This document shows positions 45,846 to 58,343 of a stretch of 64,000 bases of DNA, piece after piece. Below the pieces are notes generated by a model. That model saw only the letters and a program-made list of their open reading frames with translations. It did not search any database and was not told where the DNA came from. This DNA is from Aquanectria penicillioides (taxonomy: Eukaryota > Ascomycota > Sordariomycetes > Hypocreales > Nectriaceae), in assembly GCA_003415625.1 (NCBI GenBank), contig PYIU01000001.1, positions 4,464,746 to 4,528,745 on the forward strand, read 5' to 3'. How positions within the stretch are numbered: position 1 is the stretch's first letter; the number at the start of each line of letters is the position of its first letter. Made by a program: the position numbers and the translations under genes.

Positions 45846-46852
45846 ATGGACTCGCCTCAGTCCACGGGACAGACATTCCCAAATGAGGTAAGGCCCTTCG
45901 GATCATCGTCCCATTTGGGACTTCTTTAACTGGTCAATATCAGATTTTCGATCTCATCCTCGCCGAACTCTCTACTCCAGATCTCCTCAAAGCCGCTACC
46001 GTAAACCATTTCTTCTACTGCACAGCGGTCAGATTTCATCATAGGCGTCTTCTAGAAACAGCTGCTCTCCCGGACGCCGAGTTGTTCTTCCCGCAGTTGC
46101 ACAAAAACTACACGCGTCTTAGCTCGGGGTGCCCATACGGCAAGAGGAGACTGAGAGGAGACTTCAAGAAGACCGCCGTCATTGACGGTCCGGATTTTGG
46201 CAACCGCCCTCAAACTATTAGCGACTTGGAGAGGCTTTATTTTGTATACGACATAGCCGATACAATCGGCCAAGAGCGACGCCCCGTGACCTCAGCGGTT
46301 CATTTCGATCACCCCAAGAGAGATGCGGAGATAGTGTTTCGCCCAGCTTTGTTTAAGAAAGGCGCCCAGCGACAGCCCGACTGTGATCATCGCACGATAT
46401 GGATGTTTGAATCTCAGGTTTGGGTTAGAGCTTGGCTAGAGGCGAGGGCATCACAACAGGAACCGCAGACGGAGAATGACGACATTCTTTGGTTGCACCC
46501 ATGCAAGAGCGCAGGCTTCCGGATCAAGGTTCGACAAATCGCCTCTGGTAGCCCGATCACAGCATCTCAGCCTGCATATCACATGGTCTTTGAAGGTAAG
46601 AGATGACACCTAGTTGACGTCGATGCTTGCGCGACGTGCTAAACAAACGCTACTGCAGAGTTGTTGATCCGCGCAACGACCCTTGGGGAAGCCGTTTCGT
46701 TCTTCTCTAAGCCGGTACCCGATCCTGAAAGCCATGACGTGTTTTTGGGCCTTGAAAGGCTCGCTGCTGACTCTTGGCATGCGGTGGCATTCAAGAACAA
46801 GACTATCTTTGGGGTATGGATGCCAAACCAGCTTCTCATGCACAATAAGTGA
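45846..46852 (+). CDS. F-box-like protein of unknown function
   Basis: Exons 45846-45887, 45944-46595 and 46659-46852 (introns GTAAGG...TCAG and GTAAGA...GCAG) give 295 residues. After a short Ser/Gln leader, residues about 11-50 read FPNEIFDLILAELSTPDLLK, AATVNHFFYCTAVRFHHRRL. This fits a degenerate F-box, the three-helix Skp1-binding motif. The remainder has no recognised repeat (no LRR or WD40), with stretches such as LERLYFVYDIADTIG and HAVAFKNKTIFGVWMPNQ. If the F-box is real it would recruit an unknown substrate to an SCF ubiquitin ligase; otherwise this is an orphan fungal protein. It converges with the GPCR gene. Confidence 0.75.
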
Positions 46853-47168
46853 TTTTCATTTGCTGATAAGTGACCCAGTTTCATGCGTAAATCGAACCAT
46901 CCCGGACCTTTTTCTTTTCTTCTATGAAGCATTCAAATGTGTTAAAAACGTACCTATTACGGCATTTTATGAAATGCTATTTATGGAGGCCATTAGGGGA
47001 GTTCTCAAAATCATGTATGGAGTAATATTTGCGTTGGAGCGTTTATGCATTCTTAGGTTCAACTGTGCGGGCATGGTTGGTGTACTTGTTATATTAACGG
47101 CGTTATTTGGATATCATTTAGCACAATCCTTGCATCAAAACAACATATCATACATATCGTCTAGCTCA
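46853..47168. other. Convergent intergenic region
   Basis: 316 AT-rich bases between two stop codons. An open plus-strand frame runs through part of it but only as a shadow of the F-box gene in another frame. Confidence 0.4.
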
Positions 47169-48774
47169 TCACAGACTGGCTGACCTCTTTCCGGGCGCCT
47201 CCGCCATTCTCCTAAGCTCGACGTCGCTCCCAGACTCTGTATCGTCCAAGAAACTCTCTCCTCTGCCCGCCCGAGCGTCTGTGCTCGCTGATGTATCTAT
47301 CCCCATCTCCATCATGTCAGATCTTCTATTCTCGCGGAAATTTCGCCAGGTCTCCCGAAGGGCTCGATTACTGGTGATGAAGAAAATTACGGCGTTCCAA
47401 AGGCCCTGTAGAGGAAGCACAGCGGCAGTAGCGACGTGATACTCGAAGGGCGAATCGCCGATGAGCCAACTATGAATGCGATTCAGGCTGCTGGGAATCC
47501 ATGTTGCGAGAACGCTCAGTGCGAAGAGGAAGCTTGTACGCAGATAAGCCCTCTTTATTGGGTCATCGACAATGAACTTGGACACCGCTCTATTAGTCGC
47601 TGAGGTGAGGCGTTTTAGCGGGCGTTTTCGACTAGTCTGATAAGCGGGTGAAGTAACGGTTGAAAAGTTCGAGAAGTATTGGCTGGAGGCCGGGTGCATC
47701 TGTCTGTGCGAGATGTCGTCGAATGAAACACTAGGCGAAGGCTGTTTATAAGCCGCTTTAGGCTCCGCAGGAAACGCACTCGATGATGCGGTGGACTGAA
47801 CAACTTGGATTTCGGTGACGATGGTTCCGTAGAAGCAATCCTGGGGGACTGTGAGGTCAACGCGAGGCTTCTAAGCACACGACTCATTAGCCTGTTGCAC
47901 TAAAGTCCGGCCTTGGAGGGCCAGCAACTTACCTGCTCATAGGTTCCCGTCTCTCGGCTCTTGGATGCAGACAAACTCTTCAACCTATTTCGGGAGCGGA
48001 AGACGTGATATCCAACCATGAAATAGAAGACCAGTGATCCAACGATGCAAATCCACACTAACATATAGTATGAATAGATGCGGACATTTTCCCACCTGCG
48101 GTCTACCCAACACCAGATCTTGATTCATTGTGTTAGACGGTTCGTGATTAGGGGCTATCGATATATGCAGTTACTCACTGTTGCTTGGCCATAAACCCTT
48201 CCACGCCCTGGGCGCCTAACCAAGAGCAGTGAAAGGGCGATTATGAATGGACCTCCATAGCAGATGAGGCAGTAGAGCCACCACCACCGTCGAAAGGCAT
48301 CAGGACTGGTCCTGAAAAAGAAGACGAGGAAGACGTTGAAGGCCATGGCCAGGGACCACCAAGGGTCAGACTGCATGAACCTATCGCACCCTTGTTAGAA
48401 TTTAATATCCAATAGCCCAAGCACTAAGGCTGCGAGGCTTGGGTTGTGGTTGGATACAAGCGTGAAGGGGATAGAAGAACTCACATCTGGAATAAGAACC
48501 CCTGCCCTTGGCAGAGCGCAGAGTCAATGCCTTTCTGTAGGCCGTCGAGTGCTATGATGCTTGCTATGCTTGCACCAATATTTGCGATGCTCGCAAACAC
48601 AATGAAGGTGTTTTGGACATTTCGCACTCGTGGCGCCAGAGCATAGGCGATGAAGAGCAGAACCACGGATACCAAGCTGATGGAGCCTCCTATGCGCTCC
48701 AACAGCATGAGGGTATGGGTCTGATCCGGCGTCAGGGGATCGGCTCGAGGAGCGAGGAGCGACTGAACCGGCAT
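47169..48774 (-). CDS. cAMP-receptor-like G-protein-coupled receptor
   Basis: Seven-helix plasma-membrane receptor of the fungal cAMP-receptor-like class (Dicty_CAR type), signalling through a heterotrimeric G protein. Exons 48774-48485, 48380-48179, 48118-47933 and 47870-47169 give 459 residues. Helices visible in order: GGSISLVSVVLLFIAYALA, NTFIVFASIANIGASIASII, WWSLAMAFNVFLVFFF, WWWLYCLICYGGPFIIALSL, YYMLVWICIVGSLVFYFMVG, then after a long Ser-rich loop SFLFALSVLATWIPSSLNRI and TAAVLPLQGLWNAVIFFITS. The third intracellular loop is about 100 residues, with many Ser/Thr for phosphorylation. The tail is acidic and Ser-rich. The ligand is unknown; related fungal receptors respond to nutrients or stress. 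The start gives a short extracellular N-terminus without a signal peptide, normal for this class. Confidence 0.9.
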
Positions 48775-51435
48775 TGCATTCGGTGAAGATTGTATGCAGA
48801 ACGACTGTGCGGTTGTATCACCCAACGCGAGCCGAGCATCTGTTTCTCGGATGCTATGCCGTCGTTCTCCAGGTCCCAAGGACCAGGGTAGTATGTAGGG
48901 CGCAGTCAGAGAAAAGCGATGGATACGAGGATCAAGAAGTTGTAGAGGAAGGAAAAGGATGTAGATCCCCAAGTGTGGTTGTAGAATGGCGGGTTGGATA
49001 TGATGAAGCTGAACGGCGTGACGTATCAAGAAATCAAAAACAAAAAAATAAAGTGAGAGGAGAGTGAGGGAAACGGAAGCCGGAGACGAAGAAGAAGGAC
49101 AAGAAGAGGGATTGGACCAAAACAAGCGAGGAAGTGTTCCGCAAAACGTCGTTTCGTGCACAGGTCGGCGCAAGCGGGCGAGTCCTTGGCAACGCCCGGT
49201 ACTTGAGATGATATGCCGGCGACCGAGGAGCTGAGGAGGGAGCTGAATCACTCTCTCGGAGGGGCCCTCGTCTCGCGCCCGTATCCGTCGAGGGCGGCGA
49301 GTTGAGCGAGGAAGTGCAAACGAGTGTGATGCAGTGTCACTGTGCCCAGCTGCAAGTATCCGGAGGTATGGTAGCAGAGTTTCGACGGCGGGAGGGACGG
49401 CACAGGAACAGGATGAAGGATGAAGAAGGGAATGACCATTTATTTTTCGCCGTGCATGATCAACGCTCACCCGTCGTTATCCTCAGCCTCACTCTCACTC
49501 CCATTTCACTCTCGCTCTCACCTAACCTTCAACTGGCTTTCTTCCCCGGCTGCTTGGGGCCCCAAATGCGGGTGGTGTTCCAGCCAGCCAGTGCAATATG
49601 CAACCAAAGAAGAGGAAGAACATGGTCGGGTTACATCACCATCACCAGCCAAACCTCCCCAAAAGAAAAGACGGGCATCATGGAGTGGGATGTTGGACAG
49701 GGCTCCCCACTTGTTGTTTGGCCTCATCGGCTCTGCGTTTCTTCAATGTCACCTTTCTGCCACTTGTCATCGGCCGACTGCCAACTGACACTGCCCACCT
49801 GCATATTGACTGGCTGCTCGCTCACTTGTAGTCGTGGAGCGCCCACCAATGTCCGTTAGTCCTCGCCCACCCCACCCTCCGAAAATCCTCTTCCTTCCTA
49901 ATAATTAGCACGTCTATTCCCTCGCACTTATAATTGGCGCTTTAACCTTACCCCCCCCCCCCCCCCTCCCAAAGTGCCTATATATATATGAGCAGATCAT
50001 TGCCGTTGGCAGGGCTGAGGGTAGCGGGGTTTTTTTCTTGCGAAGGATCAAAGGATGGATTCACGTATACGCCATGTCATGTCAGTTGGTCACTTGCTCA
50101 CTTACTCCGCCTACCGGGTACCTCCAGATCGGTATTACATCTTCGTTCTTACAGTCAATGCACAGTTCAAAGGCAAAACCGCCGTTCAAGAAGCCGCAGG
50201 TCCCCGACCTCTCATGATACAAAGCCCCAAACTTCAAAAAGCAAACCGCATGTTCAAACGTGTTTCCCCCTTCGCCAGAACAAGCAAAGTTGATCGAGTC
50301 CCGTCCCCCGCACCCTCTTGTTGCTGCCCCCCGCCCCGCCCCCCCGGTCCCTTTGCCCCCAGCTCGCGGGAGATGCGCAACCTAACCCAACTTTGATTGC
50401 TTCTTCCCGTACAGTACAATACGGTACAGTGAACCCATGCCCATGTAACGCCCAACTCGATAGGCCGATGCATGACCCTGTCCATTTGGCCGCCACCGCA
50501 CTTGGCGAAGACGCAGGGCACTGTACGAAACATAGGCAGGGAGCAAACAGTGCCGTGGTCGCTCAGGATCAAGCCCTCACCAACTATCGAGTCCAAAGCC
50601 CGCATCCAACATCACATCCCCGAGACCCCCAATGACAGCCCCCCTCCTCTCCAACGCCGAGTCCAACGCGTCCCCAATCAGATTCCCCGCAGGCAAACTG
50701 CAGTTGCCTCACCTCTGGCGACTGGCCTATTTCGCCCCTAAAACTTTTCAACCTTGCAGCAATTGGCTTCTCTCGCTTCTCTCCCCCACCCAGAGGGCTG
50801 CTCACCACGCTACGCCACGTTCCCAAAAAAAAAAAATGCCAGCCCTTCTCGCAAGTGACTTGCGCTGAAAAGCCAATCGGGACGCATTTCACCGACTTCT
50901 GGAGGTACCTCTCTGTTAAGCCCTGAAAGTGAGGCTTTGTCTGCCTTTCCATGCAACCTAGTCAACCTTCCTCCACGTGGTTGGTGCCGTGAGAGAGAAT
51001 GACCCATGCCGCAAGCCATTGTTTGATCACAAAGCCCCTTGTGTCCATGTGCCAGCTCTGAAAATTTCAAGCCATCTCTCTCTCTTATGTAAGAACCTTG
51101 AGACGGTTCACATCTAGATGCCCGTACACGAGAAAAGTATGACATGGCCGATCCGATGCATGGTGAAAAATGTTTTGCTATTCTGGGAAGGGCGATGCAG
51201 TAAATTGGGATGGACTCGGCTCTTCTAGCAAACCCAGCCTTTTAGATGGATTATTTCGTGTCATCTTGTCGCACAAGATACCTTCTCACGTCGCGCCAAT
51301 AATACTAGGATACTAAAATTCCTGAGAGAATGCTCCAAATATTCATTCTACTGCTCGTGTTACACATCTCCAAAGCTGAGCTTCAAAATATAAACCAAAC
51401 TAAGCTTCGCAGCATTCACCTATCCACCTCTTCCT
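48775..51435. other. Long intergenic region upstream of the GPCR gene
   Basis: 2.7 kb with no supported gene: the GPCR promoter and leader, then 3' flank of the MFS gene. Frames at 48481-49470 (minus, in phase with GPCR exon 1), 49302-49859 and 50055-50396 are GC-rich chance frames. Features seen: a 16-base C-tract at 49951-49966 followed by a TATATATATATG stretch near 49980, and a CGG-CGA-CCG palindrome at 49217-49225. Confidence 0.45.
49951..49966. repeat. C-tract, 16 bases
   Basis: Uninterrupted run of 16 C, then T and CCC. One of three long C-tracts in intergenic DNA of this window, all on the same strand. Confidence 0.85.
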
Positions 51436-53105
51436 CTACAATGTATACAAAAAGTCAGGTCTCTTGTCACCCATGGCATGAATCGCCTCAGGAGACTTGC
51501 CCTCTACCCAATGATCACGCTCTCCGTTTCGACGCTTCTTGTTCTCACGTGAGAGGCCAAGGTACATGATGGAACTACCGCAGAAGATGCCGAAAAACAT
51601 GTAGGCAAGAATGGTTGCGTGACCCTCATAAAAGCGAGGTGCGTTGAAGAAGACATTGCTACTCACGATACCATTCAGGTTGCCCCATCCAATAACGAAT
51701 CCGAGAACGATACCTCGCTTATACACACCTTCAATATTGTTTGCGACCCAGGTGATGGTGATAGGAATAGCGGGGTAGATACCCAATGCGCCCAGGAATG
51801 TACCGCAGTACTGTACCGCAGGGTTTGTCGAGGCAATCAACATGACGAATCCCGTAATTCCAATAGGGGCCACCATGAGATTGAAGATGCCACGTCTGTT
51901 GATACGGTCAGAGTACATTCCGACACAGACAGTCGCGATGGCTGCCACAGCATATGGGGGCACGCTAAGAAGTTGGTTCTTGATGACAGCCGTCTTGTCA
52001 GTGAAGGCCATGTTTTGGATGATGGTGGGCAAGAAAACACTGAAAGAGTACAGGGGCATCAATGGTCCCATGTAAATGAGCATGCCGCAGTATGTCTTCC
52101 AGTCTGTTATCGCCTGCCAGAAGTACTTCATCTTGAATTCTTCGTGCTGAGCCGACGACTGTTGGTCGCGCTGAAGGCGGAGAATCACACGGCGACGGTC
52201 GTCCTCAGACAAGAATTTAGCCTCGTCGGGGAAGTCATGAACCATCCAAAATGAGACGACGCCGACAATAATGGTAAGGAGACCCTCGAGGATGAAAATC
52301 CAGGCCCAGCCGGCAATGTTGGCAGTGCCGTCCATCTTCTCAATTCCGGCGGCGAGCAGACCACCAAAGGAGCCAGCCAGAGCGGCGGCGGAGAAGAACC
52401 AAGCAGCTCGGGCACCAAACTCAGAGCGCTTGTACCAGCACGAGAGGTAGTAGTTGATTCCAGGGAAGAGACCGGCCTCGGTGACACCGAGAAACCAACG
52501 AGCAGCCATGAGACCGGACCAGTTCTTAACGAAGCCCATTCCCAGCATGCAGCAACCCCAGAGAACCCTCGAATAGATGTTAGACTGCCATACGCTTTGA
52601 AGAAATTGCAATTGGATACTCACATAATCGTCGGGATAAAGATGGAGGGTCGGGTGCTCTTGAGAAGAACATTGGCAAGAACTTCAAACAAGGCGTACGA
52701 GGCGTAGAAGACAGTGAGGGTGGCATTGAACTTGGTTGTAGTCATGGGCACATCTGTGAGAAGGCCAGCAATTTTGGCATTACCGATATTGGTTCGATCG
52801 AGGAAGCAAACAAGGTACAGGAAGCACAGCTGGTAGCAGTTAGTATATACGGCTTATGAAATTTTATGACATAATGGAGTGTTTGAAGACATACCCATGG
52901 TACAAGCTGCAAATCGAGCTTTCGAAGAAGTTTGCGCTCCTAAAATAGCATTAGCTTTAATTCTATTTCGCCAATTAGATGGAGAGTTACGCACAACTTC
53001 CTTCTTCTCAGCCTCAGACAACCCAGAGTCAGGGTCGTTGACCAGGTCGACCTGCTGAGTCGATACCTTCTCGTCAAAAGCTTCGTTCCGGTCCACGTCA
53101 CTCAT
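51436..53105 (-). CDS. MFS transporter, Dal5 / anion:cation symporter type
   Basis: Twelve-helix carrier of the allantoate/nicotinate (Dal5/Tna1) group, importing small organic anions across the plasma membrane. Exons 53105-52995, 52939-52895, 52829-52624 and 52567-51436 give 497 residues. The 45-base second exon encodes ERKLLRKLDLQLVPW, a conserved pre-helix stretch of this family. Helix 1 is LCFLYLVCFLDRTNIGNAKI, and the DRTNIGNA motif is characteristic. Later come RWFLGVTEAGLFPGINYYLS, SAAALAGSFGGLLAAGIEKM and WIFILEGLLTIIVG. The C-terminus is short and charged. The start at 53105 matches the first ATG with an acidic N-terminal tail; an ATG eight codons upstream (53129) is also in frame. 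It lies far from the polyketide cluster and is not an obvious exporter for it. Confidence 0.92.
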
Positions 53106-53844
53106 GCTTGCTCCTTTGACGGGGCTCACAAAAAAGTGGCAACGGGGGAGGTTGTATGAATTGATGCCTCAAGAGGCAGGAGATGTCTTTCGGGTCACGT
53201 TGCCGAGAAAACGTGGGAAAAGAGAAGGAGAGGACAAGGATGCCGCAGCCAGCCGAGCAAGATGGCAATGGATTGGCAGGAAGGACTCAAGACAAGAGCC
53301 TCAGCGTCGACGACGATGCGAGACAGGAGCTCCAAAAACGGGTGTGATGGTGGAACGGTAGGTCGCGTGTGAAGCGGGAAGGGCAAGGGGTGTTGGTGAC
53401 GACGGGACGAGGATATATAAGGAAGTGAATTGGGGATGGGGTAGATGGCGGGAAAATCAGAAACAAGAAGCAATCAACAGAGCTTGTTGGAGACGGCTTC
53501 TGTCTTCTTCGGGTGATGTTCCGTTCTTGACGTAGGCAAACGCGCCGATCAATAGAGACGACACCCGCTGGCTTTAATAGAAAAACTCGGGTAGGGCTCC
53601 TTCGCTTGCCATTGCCCCGTCGTGGGGGAATGCGACCCCGAGAAGAGGACTCTGTGCGGAGAGCAACCATCTTCTTCCCTCGCCAAGACCCTCCTCTCCA
53701 TTCTCCATTCCCCATTCTCCTGTGATGTGGGGAGGAAGTCAAGGCAACCGAGGGACAGGGCCATGGACCAGGCCAGCTACGTCCGTCTCCAGCTTCTCAT
53801 TTGATCCATCCGTCCGTCCGCATCCAACTCAGGTCGCCAGTTAA

Positions 53845-53858
53845 CCCCCCCCCCCCCC
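53845..53858. repeat. C-tract, 14 bases
   Basis: Uninterrupted run of 14 C in the region upstream of the MFS gene. Confidence 0.85.
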
Positions 53859-54420
53859 AGTCGACGAAGGAGCTGGGGGAACAGACCATTGTCAAGTCAG
53901 AGCAGTGACATCTTGTTTCCCGGGGGGTGTGAAGAGACGAGCAGCTAGGTTTACGCTGCTGGATGGGGATTGATTGAATCGGGGTTGGATAGGTGTCGGT
54001 GGGGAGGAAACCCAAATGACCCGCCCTCGTTGTCTCGGACGGCACATACTCCGTACAGAACAGTGCAAGAGGGGCAACGGGTACACTCAGCGGCCCACGA
54101 TATCCCTTGAATGGGTAAAAGATTCCGCTGCCTTAGCCAGCCTGGGGTCTCGGATCTGTCGATCTCCAGTGGGCTCTTTGGCTTGGTCTGCGGGGATTGG
54201 GGTCACGATGCGCAAAGGAAGAAGAGCCCACACATGTCTTTGGACGGGGTACGTTGGCCGCACCCTTGCGCTTGGAGGAGGGGTCAAGTCCCCGGCAGAT
54301 GGCCATGTAACGCTAGGCATGGAACATGGGTTCTGTGCGTTTTGAGGCGGCCACGCGAGATGGCGCCCCGAGGGAGGGTATCAGGGGCCTGTTTCTTGTG
54401 TAAGGACTCGTACAGAGGTA

Positions 54421-54505
54421 GGCGTGTTGTGTGTTGTGTGTGTGGTGTCTGCAAGTCAGGAATGGCGTGCGGATGTGTATGTGCATGTAGTATGTGTGTG
54501 TGCAC
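54421..54505. repeat. GT-rich microsatellite-like stretch
   Basis: Imperfect (GT)n with interruptions (GTGTTGTGTGTTGTGTGTG, then GTGTGTGTGCACG). It is followed by (GA)4 and GGCGCGCGGCGC. The GT face could form alternating purine-pyrimidine structure; no gene overlaps it. Confidence 0.7.
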
Positions 54506-57500
54506 GCTGCACGAGAGAGAGAGCGGCGCGCGGCGCACGGCTCGGCCATGATTGAGAACTACCAGGGGATCGACATCCCGCATCTTCGTTTTCGTCGTTG
54601 TATGTAAGCCAGCCGCCATCATCGGGACTTGGCGCAATGGCACGGTAGGCTACTACATGCATCGTCGGTATTATATCCGCCAGTGCCCAACATCGTCGGA
54701 TCGGGAAGGTGAATGCGCGTTCTCGTCAACTTGAAGGCACGGCGCGCCCCATATCGCGCGGCCTTTCTCTCCGTCCGTATTTCATGCGTGCGCTGTGCGC
54801 CCACTGGACTGGATCAAGATGAGATCCAACATTTCCCCAGAGATGGATCTATGAATGACCCCGTGGGGACGCCATGTTCTCATGGGGAAGCTTGCTCAAG
54901 AATCAGGAGATCAGTAACAGGACGTGTTCCCAGCTGGCTGGGTGGTCTCACATTCGCACCGACCTCAGCCCTGGGTCGGCTCATCTCATCTCATCTCAGC
55001 CCACTGTGCACATCCGCTTCCGTGCCTGTTTGGCGCCGTGTAGAAACTCGATGCGACCCCTTTGGCCTCGGGGTCACCAACGCCTCGGACAAGCCACTCC
55101 GCAGAGTATCGACGGCCTTGGTCCTCCACCGCCGGCGGACTGTACAACGGGAGCTCGCGCGCTCTGCGCTCTAGCTAACACGAAATTGAAAAAATTAGGT
55201 CGGATATACGCCACTGGATCGGGTCCGACTGCAGACCACTTAGGGGGCGCCTTACACCCCCCTCCTTTGTGCGTTTTCAGCAACTCGACAGAACGCCGCG
55301 TGGAAGTTTTGCATCAGGGCGTGTCGCAGGCGCATGGTGTCGAGGGGCCTGGGCGTCATGACGAGGGTTGCAGGCCGCATTCACTGGTTCTTTCAACAAG
55401 CCACCAAACTAGGCCCTATCTCGGCGGAATATGTACATGTTGAGTATTCTGTATAGGTACTGCAGCATCGTGATCCAACTGTATAAGAGAGATGCCATTG
55501 CTAGATGTCCATTTAGACGTGATGCCAAGATGGCTTTGCGTGGAAGAGGGTCAACGCTTTCAGCCCTGAATTCCTAGAGGTGCCCAGCCCAGCAGCTCCG
55601 CCCCCGCTTCAGCCTGCCAAGCCCCGCGAGTTTTAGCACGCAAGAGCAACGGATTTGCGCCGCCGAGCATCAAGCAAAAAAGCCTCTTATGTACCAGGCA
55701 CACTACCATTAACGTCCAAGACTAGTCCCTGCCAAGTCATCTCCTTGCATATACCCTCGCTGAGTTTTATTTATTTATTTTATCATTTTAATAATAAAAA
55801 TTTACTCTGAACCTGCAGGGGGAATGATGTTGGTCACGTCTAGATGTATGCATCATGTAGCTAGTTCCCGAAGTCAAGCAAACAGTTGCTGCCCAGCACT
55901 TCTCAGCCCTCCTCCCACGGCGCCTCAAAATGGTATCCCATTGAGGGTCGGTCCAATAGACGTGCAGACAAAACAAATGGGTACAGCCACCTCAAGGGAC
56001 CCAACACAAAGTTCATTCCAGAATCCTGGCCAGTTCTATTGGCGGTCCAGTATGATGTCCTCGTTTTTGCGCCCGTCTCCACTAGATTGCGCCCAGTTCC
56101 GCTGGAGACAGAAGCCACCAAGTCCCCGATATCAGTTGCCCGCTTCGATGGTGCGTGTGCCACATGGGGGAAATAGAGCGAACTAGCGGACGCCGTGAGG
56201 GGGGTGAAGCCCGCAAGCCGGAAGATTGCATGAGCTGACCGGAACGTAGAGGGACAAAAATTGTCCATAAATTATTAACTCCAATCATTCTCTTCTCTGC
56301 TACCAAGCACCAAGCAAGGGGCACTCGGGATGGTCGGGAGCGAGCATGACATCGGCCGGACTGAAGGAACAAGAAAACAAGAAGAAAAAAGCTATCGAGG
56401 GCATTCTCAAGTCGCACGGAGCAATTCTTCATAGATCGTAAGAGGCATGGAAGACCAAGTCCGTGACTGAAATTTGAGGCGTTTGGGGAGACTAAAGTCT
56501 CAGCCTCTTGGAGACCACGGCCGTTGTGATGGCTCCATTAGCTAGCTTTCCTCTCATCTACGCCATGGATCAACCCCCATCTCCCCCGCAGCCCCCAGCT
56601 GTTCTTCCCCGCGCGACGAGGGCCTTTCTCCGCAGATTCGTGGATGCGATCTCATCAGCAAGGAGCAAAACATGGGGGCACGCAAGGCCCATGGGCTGTT
56701 TCGAAGGGGCAGCGGCGTCACCTAGCTCCCCTGCTTATTTCCCCATCGCGATACCTTACATCAGGAAACGGCCTCGCCTCACGGTGGTCCGATGCAATGG
56801 TGGAGGAGCGGAGGTCGAAGGCCGTCGGTCAAGCATCCAATCGCCGACCACGCAGCGACAATAGCCGGCCGGCCGACGCCCGTCCGGGGGATCCGGGGGG
56901 TTCTGGTCCATAATCGGTCGCGGCGCCCGGCGGCTATTTCCTTGTCGAGACGGCCGTTGAGGCCTCGCAACAGCCAAGACTGAGGAGAATCGAGTCACAA
57001 TCCTTGCTCGACTAGTCAATTATGCGCGAGAAAATACCTGCTCACCATCAGATTAAGCATAACATCCCTCTCAGAAGCCACCACGGGGGCGGCAATCGGT
57101 CACTGTCCGTTGGAGATGTCTCACCTCGGCTGATATCCACCTCAAGCCACACGGGGGTTCAACGCCGTCCTGATAGACCACCCCAACCACTCAAGCCGCT
57201 TTTGCCTTGCGACGTCACGATGGCTTCGTTTCGCGCCAGTGTTCCCCTCGTGTACCCAACCTCATTACAGAATTTTGCTCTGGGGGAAACCAGATGGCGC
57301 ACGCTTGCGGCTCCGCTTTCTCCACGAACCCTCTTTGGTCCCCGAGGTTTCATCCCAGCCCGCAGAGGACAGGGTACGATTCCACTTCCTTGCATCCAAT
57401 TGTGAATTGCAACTCAACCACCGCCTTTGCCCACGTAATAAACCTTATTCAACTCCGTGGCCGCGGCGGACTCCGGGGGCAGGATCCCCAATCTATTTGC

Positions 57501-58343
57501 TGGAAATATCTGGCTCGACCTAATCCTTGTGTCTTGGCCGTGATAGGCAATGGGATATCGCAAAATTCGTTTTCGTTGCGGCTTTCTTAGTGCATCGCTG
57601 TGGGCTTCTTCGTGTCTCCATGGGTTAGCCCCTATCTGAGACATGCTCGTTGTGACTCCATACTTACAAGTGGAGGTGGCAAAGGATTCCTTGATTGTGG
57701 CCAGCATCCCATGGTGGCGAGTCGACGCGATGGATGTTCTAGAATCAGAGGCACTGACAGGTGACGTCTCCGACGATCCCACTTTGCAATTCCCCAACAC
57801 TCATGTATGACCTTCTTATTTCAGCTTCTCCAATTGCAGTGGCAGTTCCCCCTCGCCTTTCCAAAGTAGGTTAAAGGAGAAGGCTGCGACAGCGCAATGT
57901 ACAAAGGCGCCAAAACCCTCCAGCTTATCCCGTTCATTCCCCCGCCGTTGGATGGCATTGCCACCCTGGCCACGTTGCTGACTCCGGCTTACCGATGCCA
58001 TGTGCCGCGTGCGGTCGGTCATGGTTAATAACGCAATCCTAGCGGCCGGCGGATGTAACGGTCACGAGGGTCAGGGTGCAACGAACCATCCTTGCGCACC
58101 AAGATGGACTGTGGGGGAGGCACAGGATCTTGGGGGTACATGATGCAAACATCGGCAGGCCACGTCCTTGAAAAGTTGTTTGGGTTGCTCAGGTATCACT
58201 CAGGCCCCAAAACCGCACACGCACGCACTAGCTTCAGGAACTTCCTCCGTCGGATACTTTCAACGGCGTCAATTGTCGCCAAGTTCTAGGTTTCTACCTG
58301 TACTTTGTATGTATCTGCAGCTAATCAGACTCCTAGTAGTTTC

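Larger units (their letters stand above)
53106..58343. other. 5.2-kb gene-free region
   Basis: No gene I can support in 5.2 kb. Many 60-150-codon frames exist on both strands (for example 54713-55174 plus, 57414-57800 minus), but they overlap opposite-strand frames, lack plausible intron-joined continuations and contain no recognisable motif. Landmarks: C-tract at 53845-53858, GT-rich stretch at about 54421-54505, GA/GC repeats to 54535, ATCTC repeats at 54980-54999 and a TTTA-rich patch at 55766-55800. It should contain the MFS promoter on its left side and the 3' flank of the metallopeptidase on its right. Confidence 0.45.

Noticed and set aside
48481..49470. 329-codon minus-strand frame containing the GPCR N-terminus
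   Set aside because: The part upstream of 48774 is Ser/Arg/Pro-rich, has no signal peptide or family similarity, and the receptor class starts with a short extracellular tail; treated as leader.
51436..53105. MFS carrier as the exporter of the polyketide cluster
   Set aside because: Family marks (DRTNIGNA, short loops) are those of Dal5-type importers, and it lies 14 kb beyond the PKS with unrelated genes between.
54713..55174. 153-codon plus-strand open frame in the 5.2-kb gap
   Set aside because: Overlaps another long frame from 54874, Arg/Ser/Pro-rich as expected from GC-rich sequence, no conserved look.
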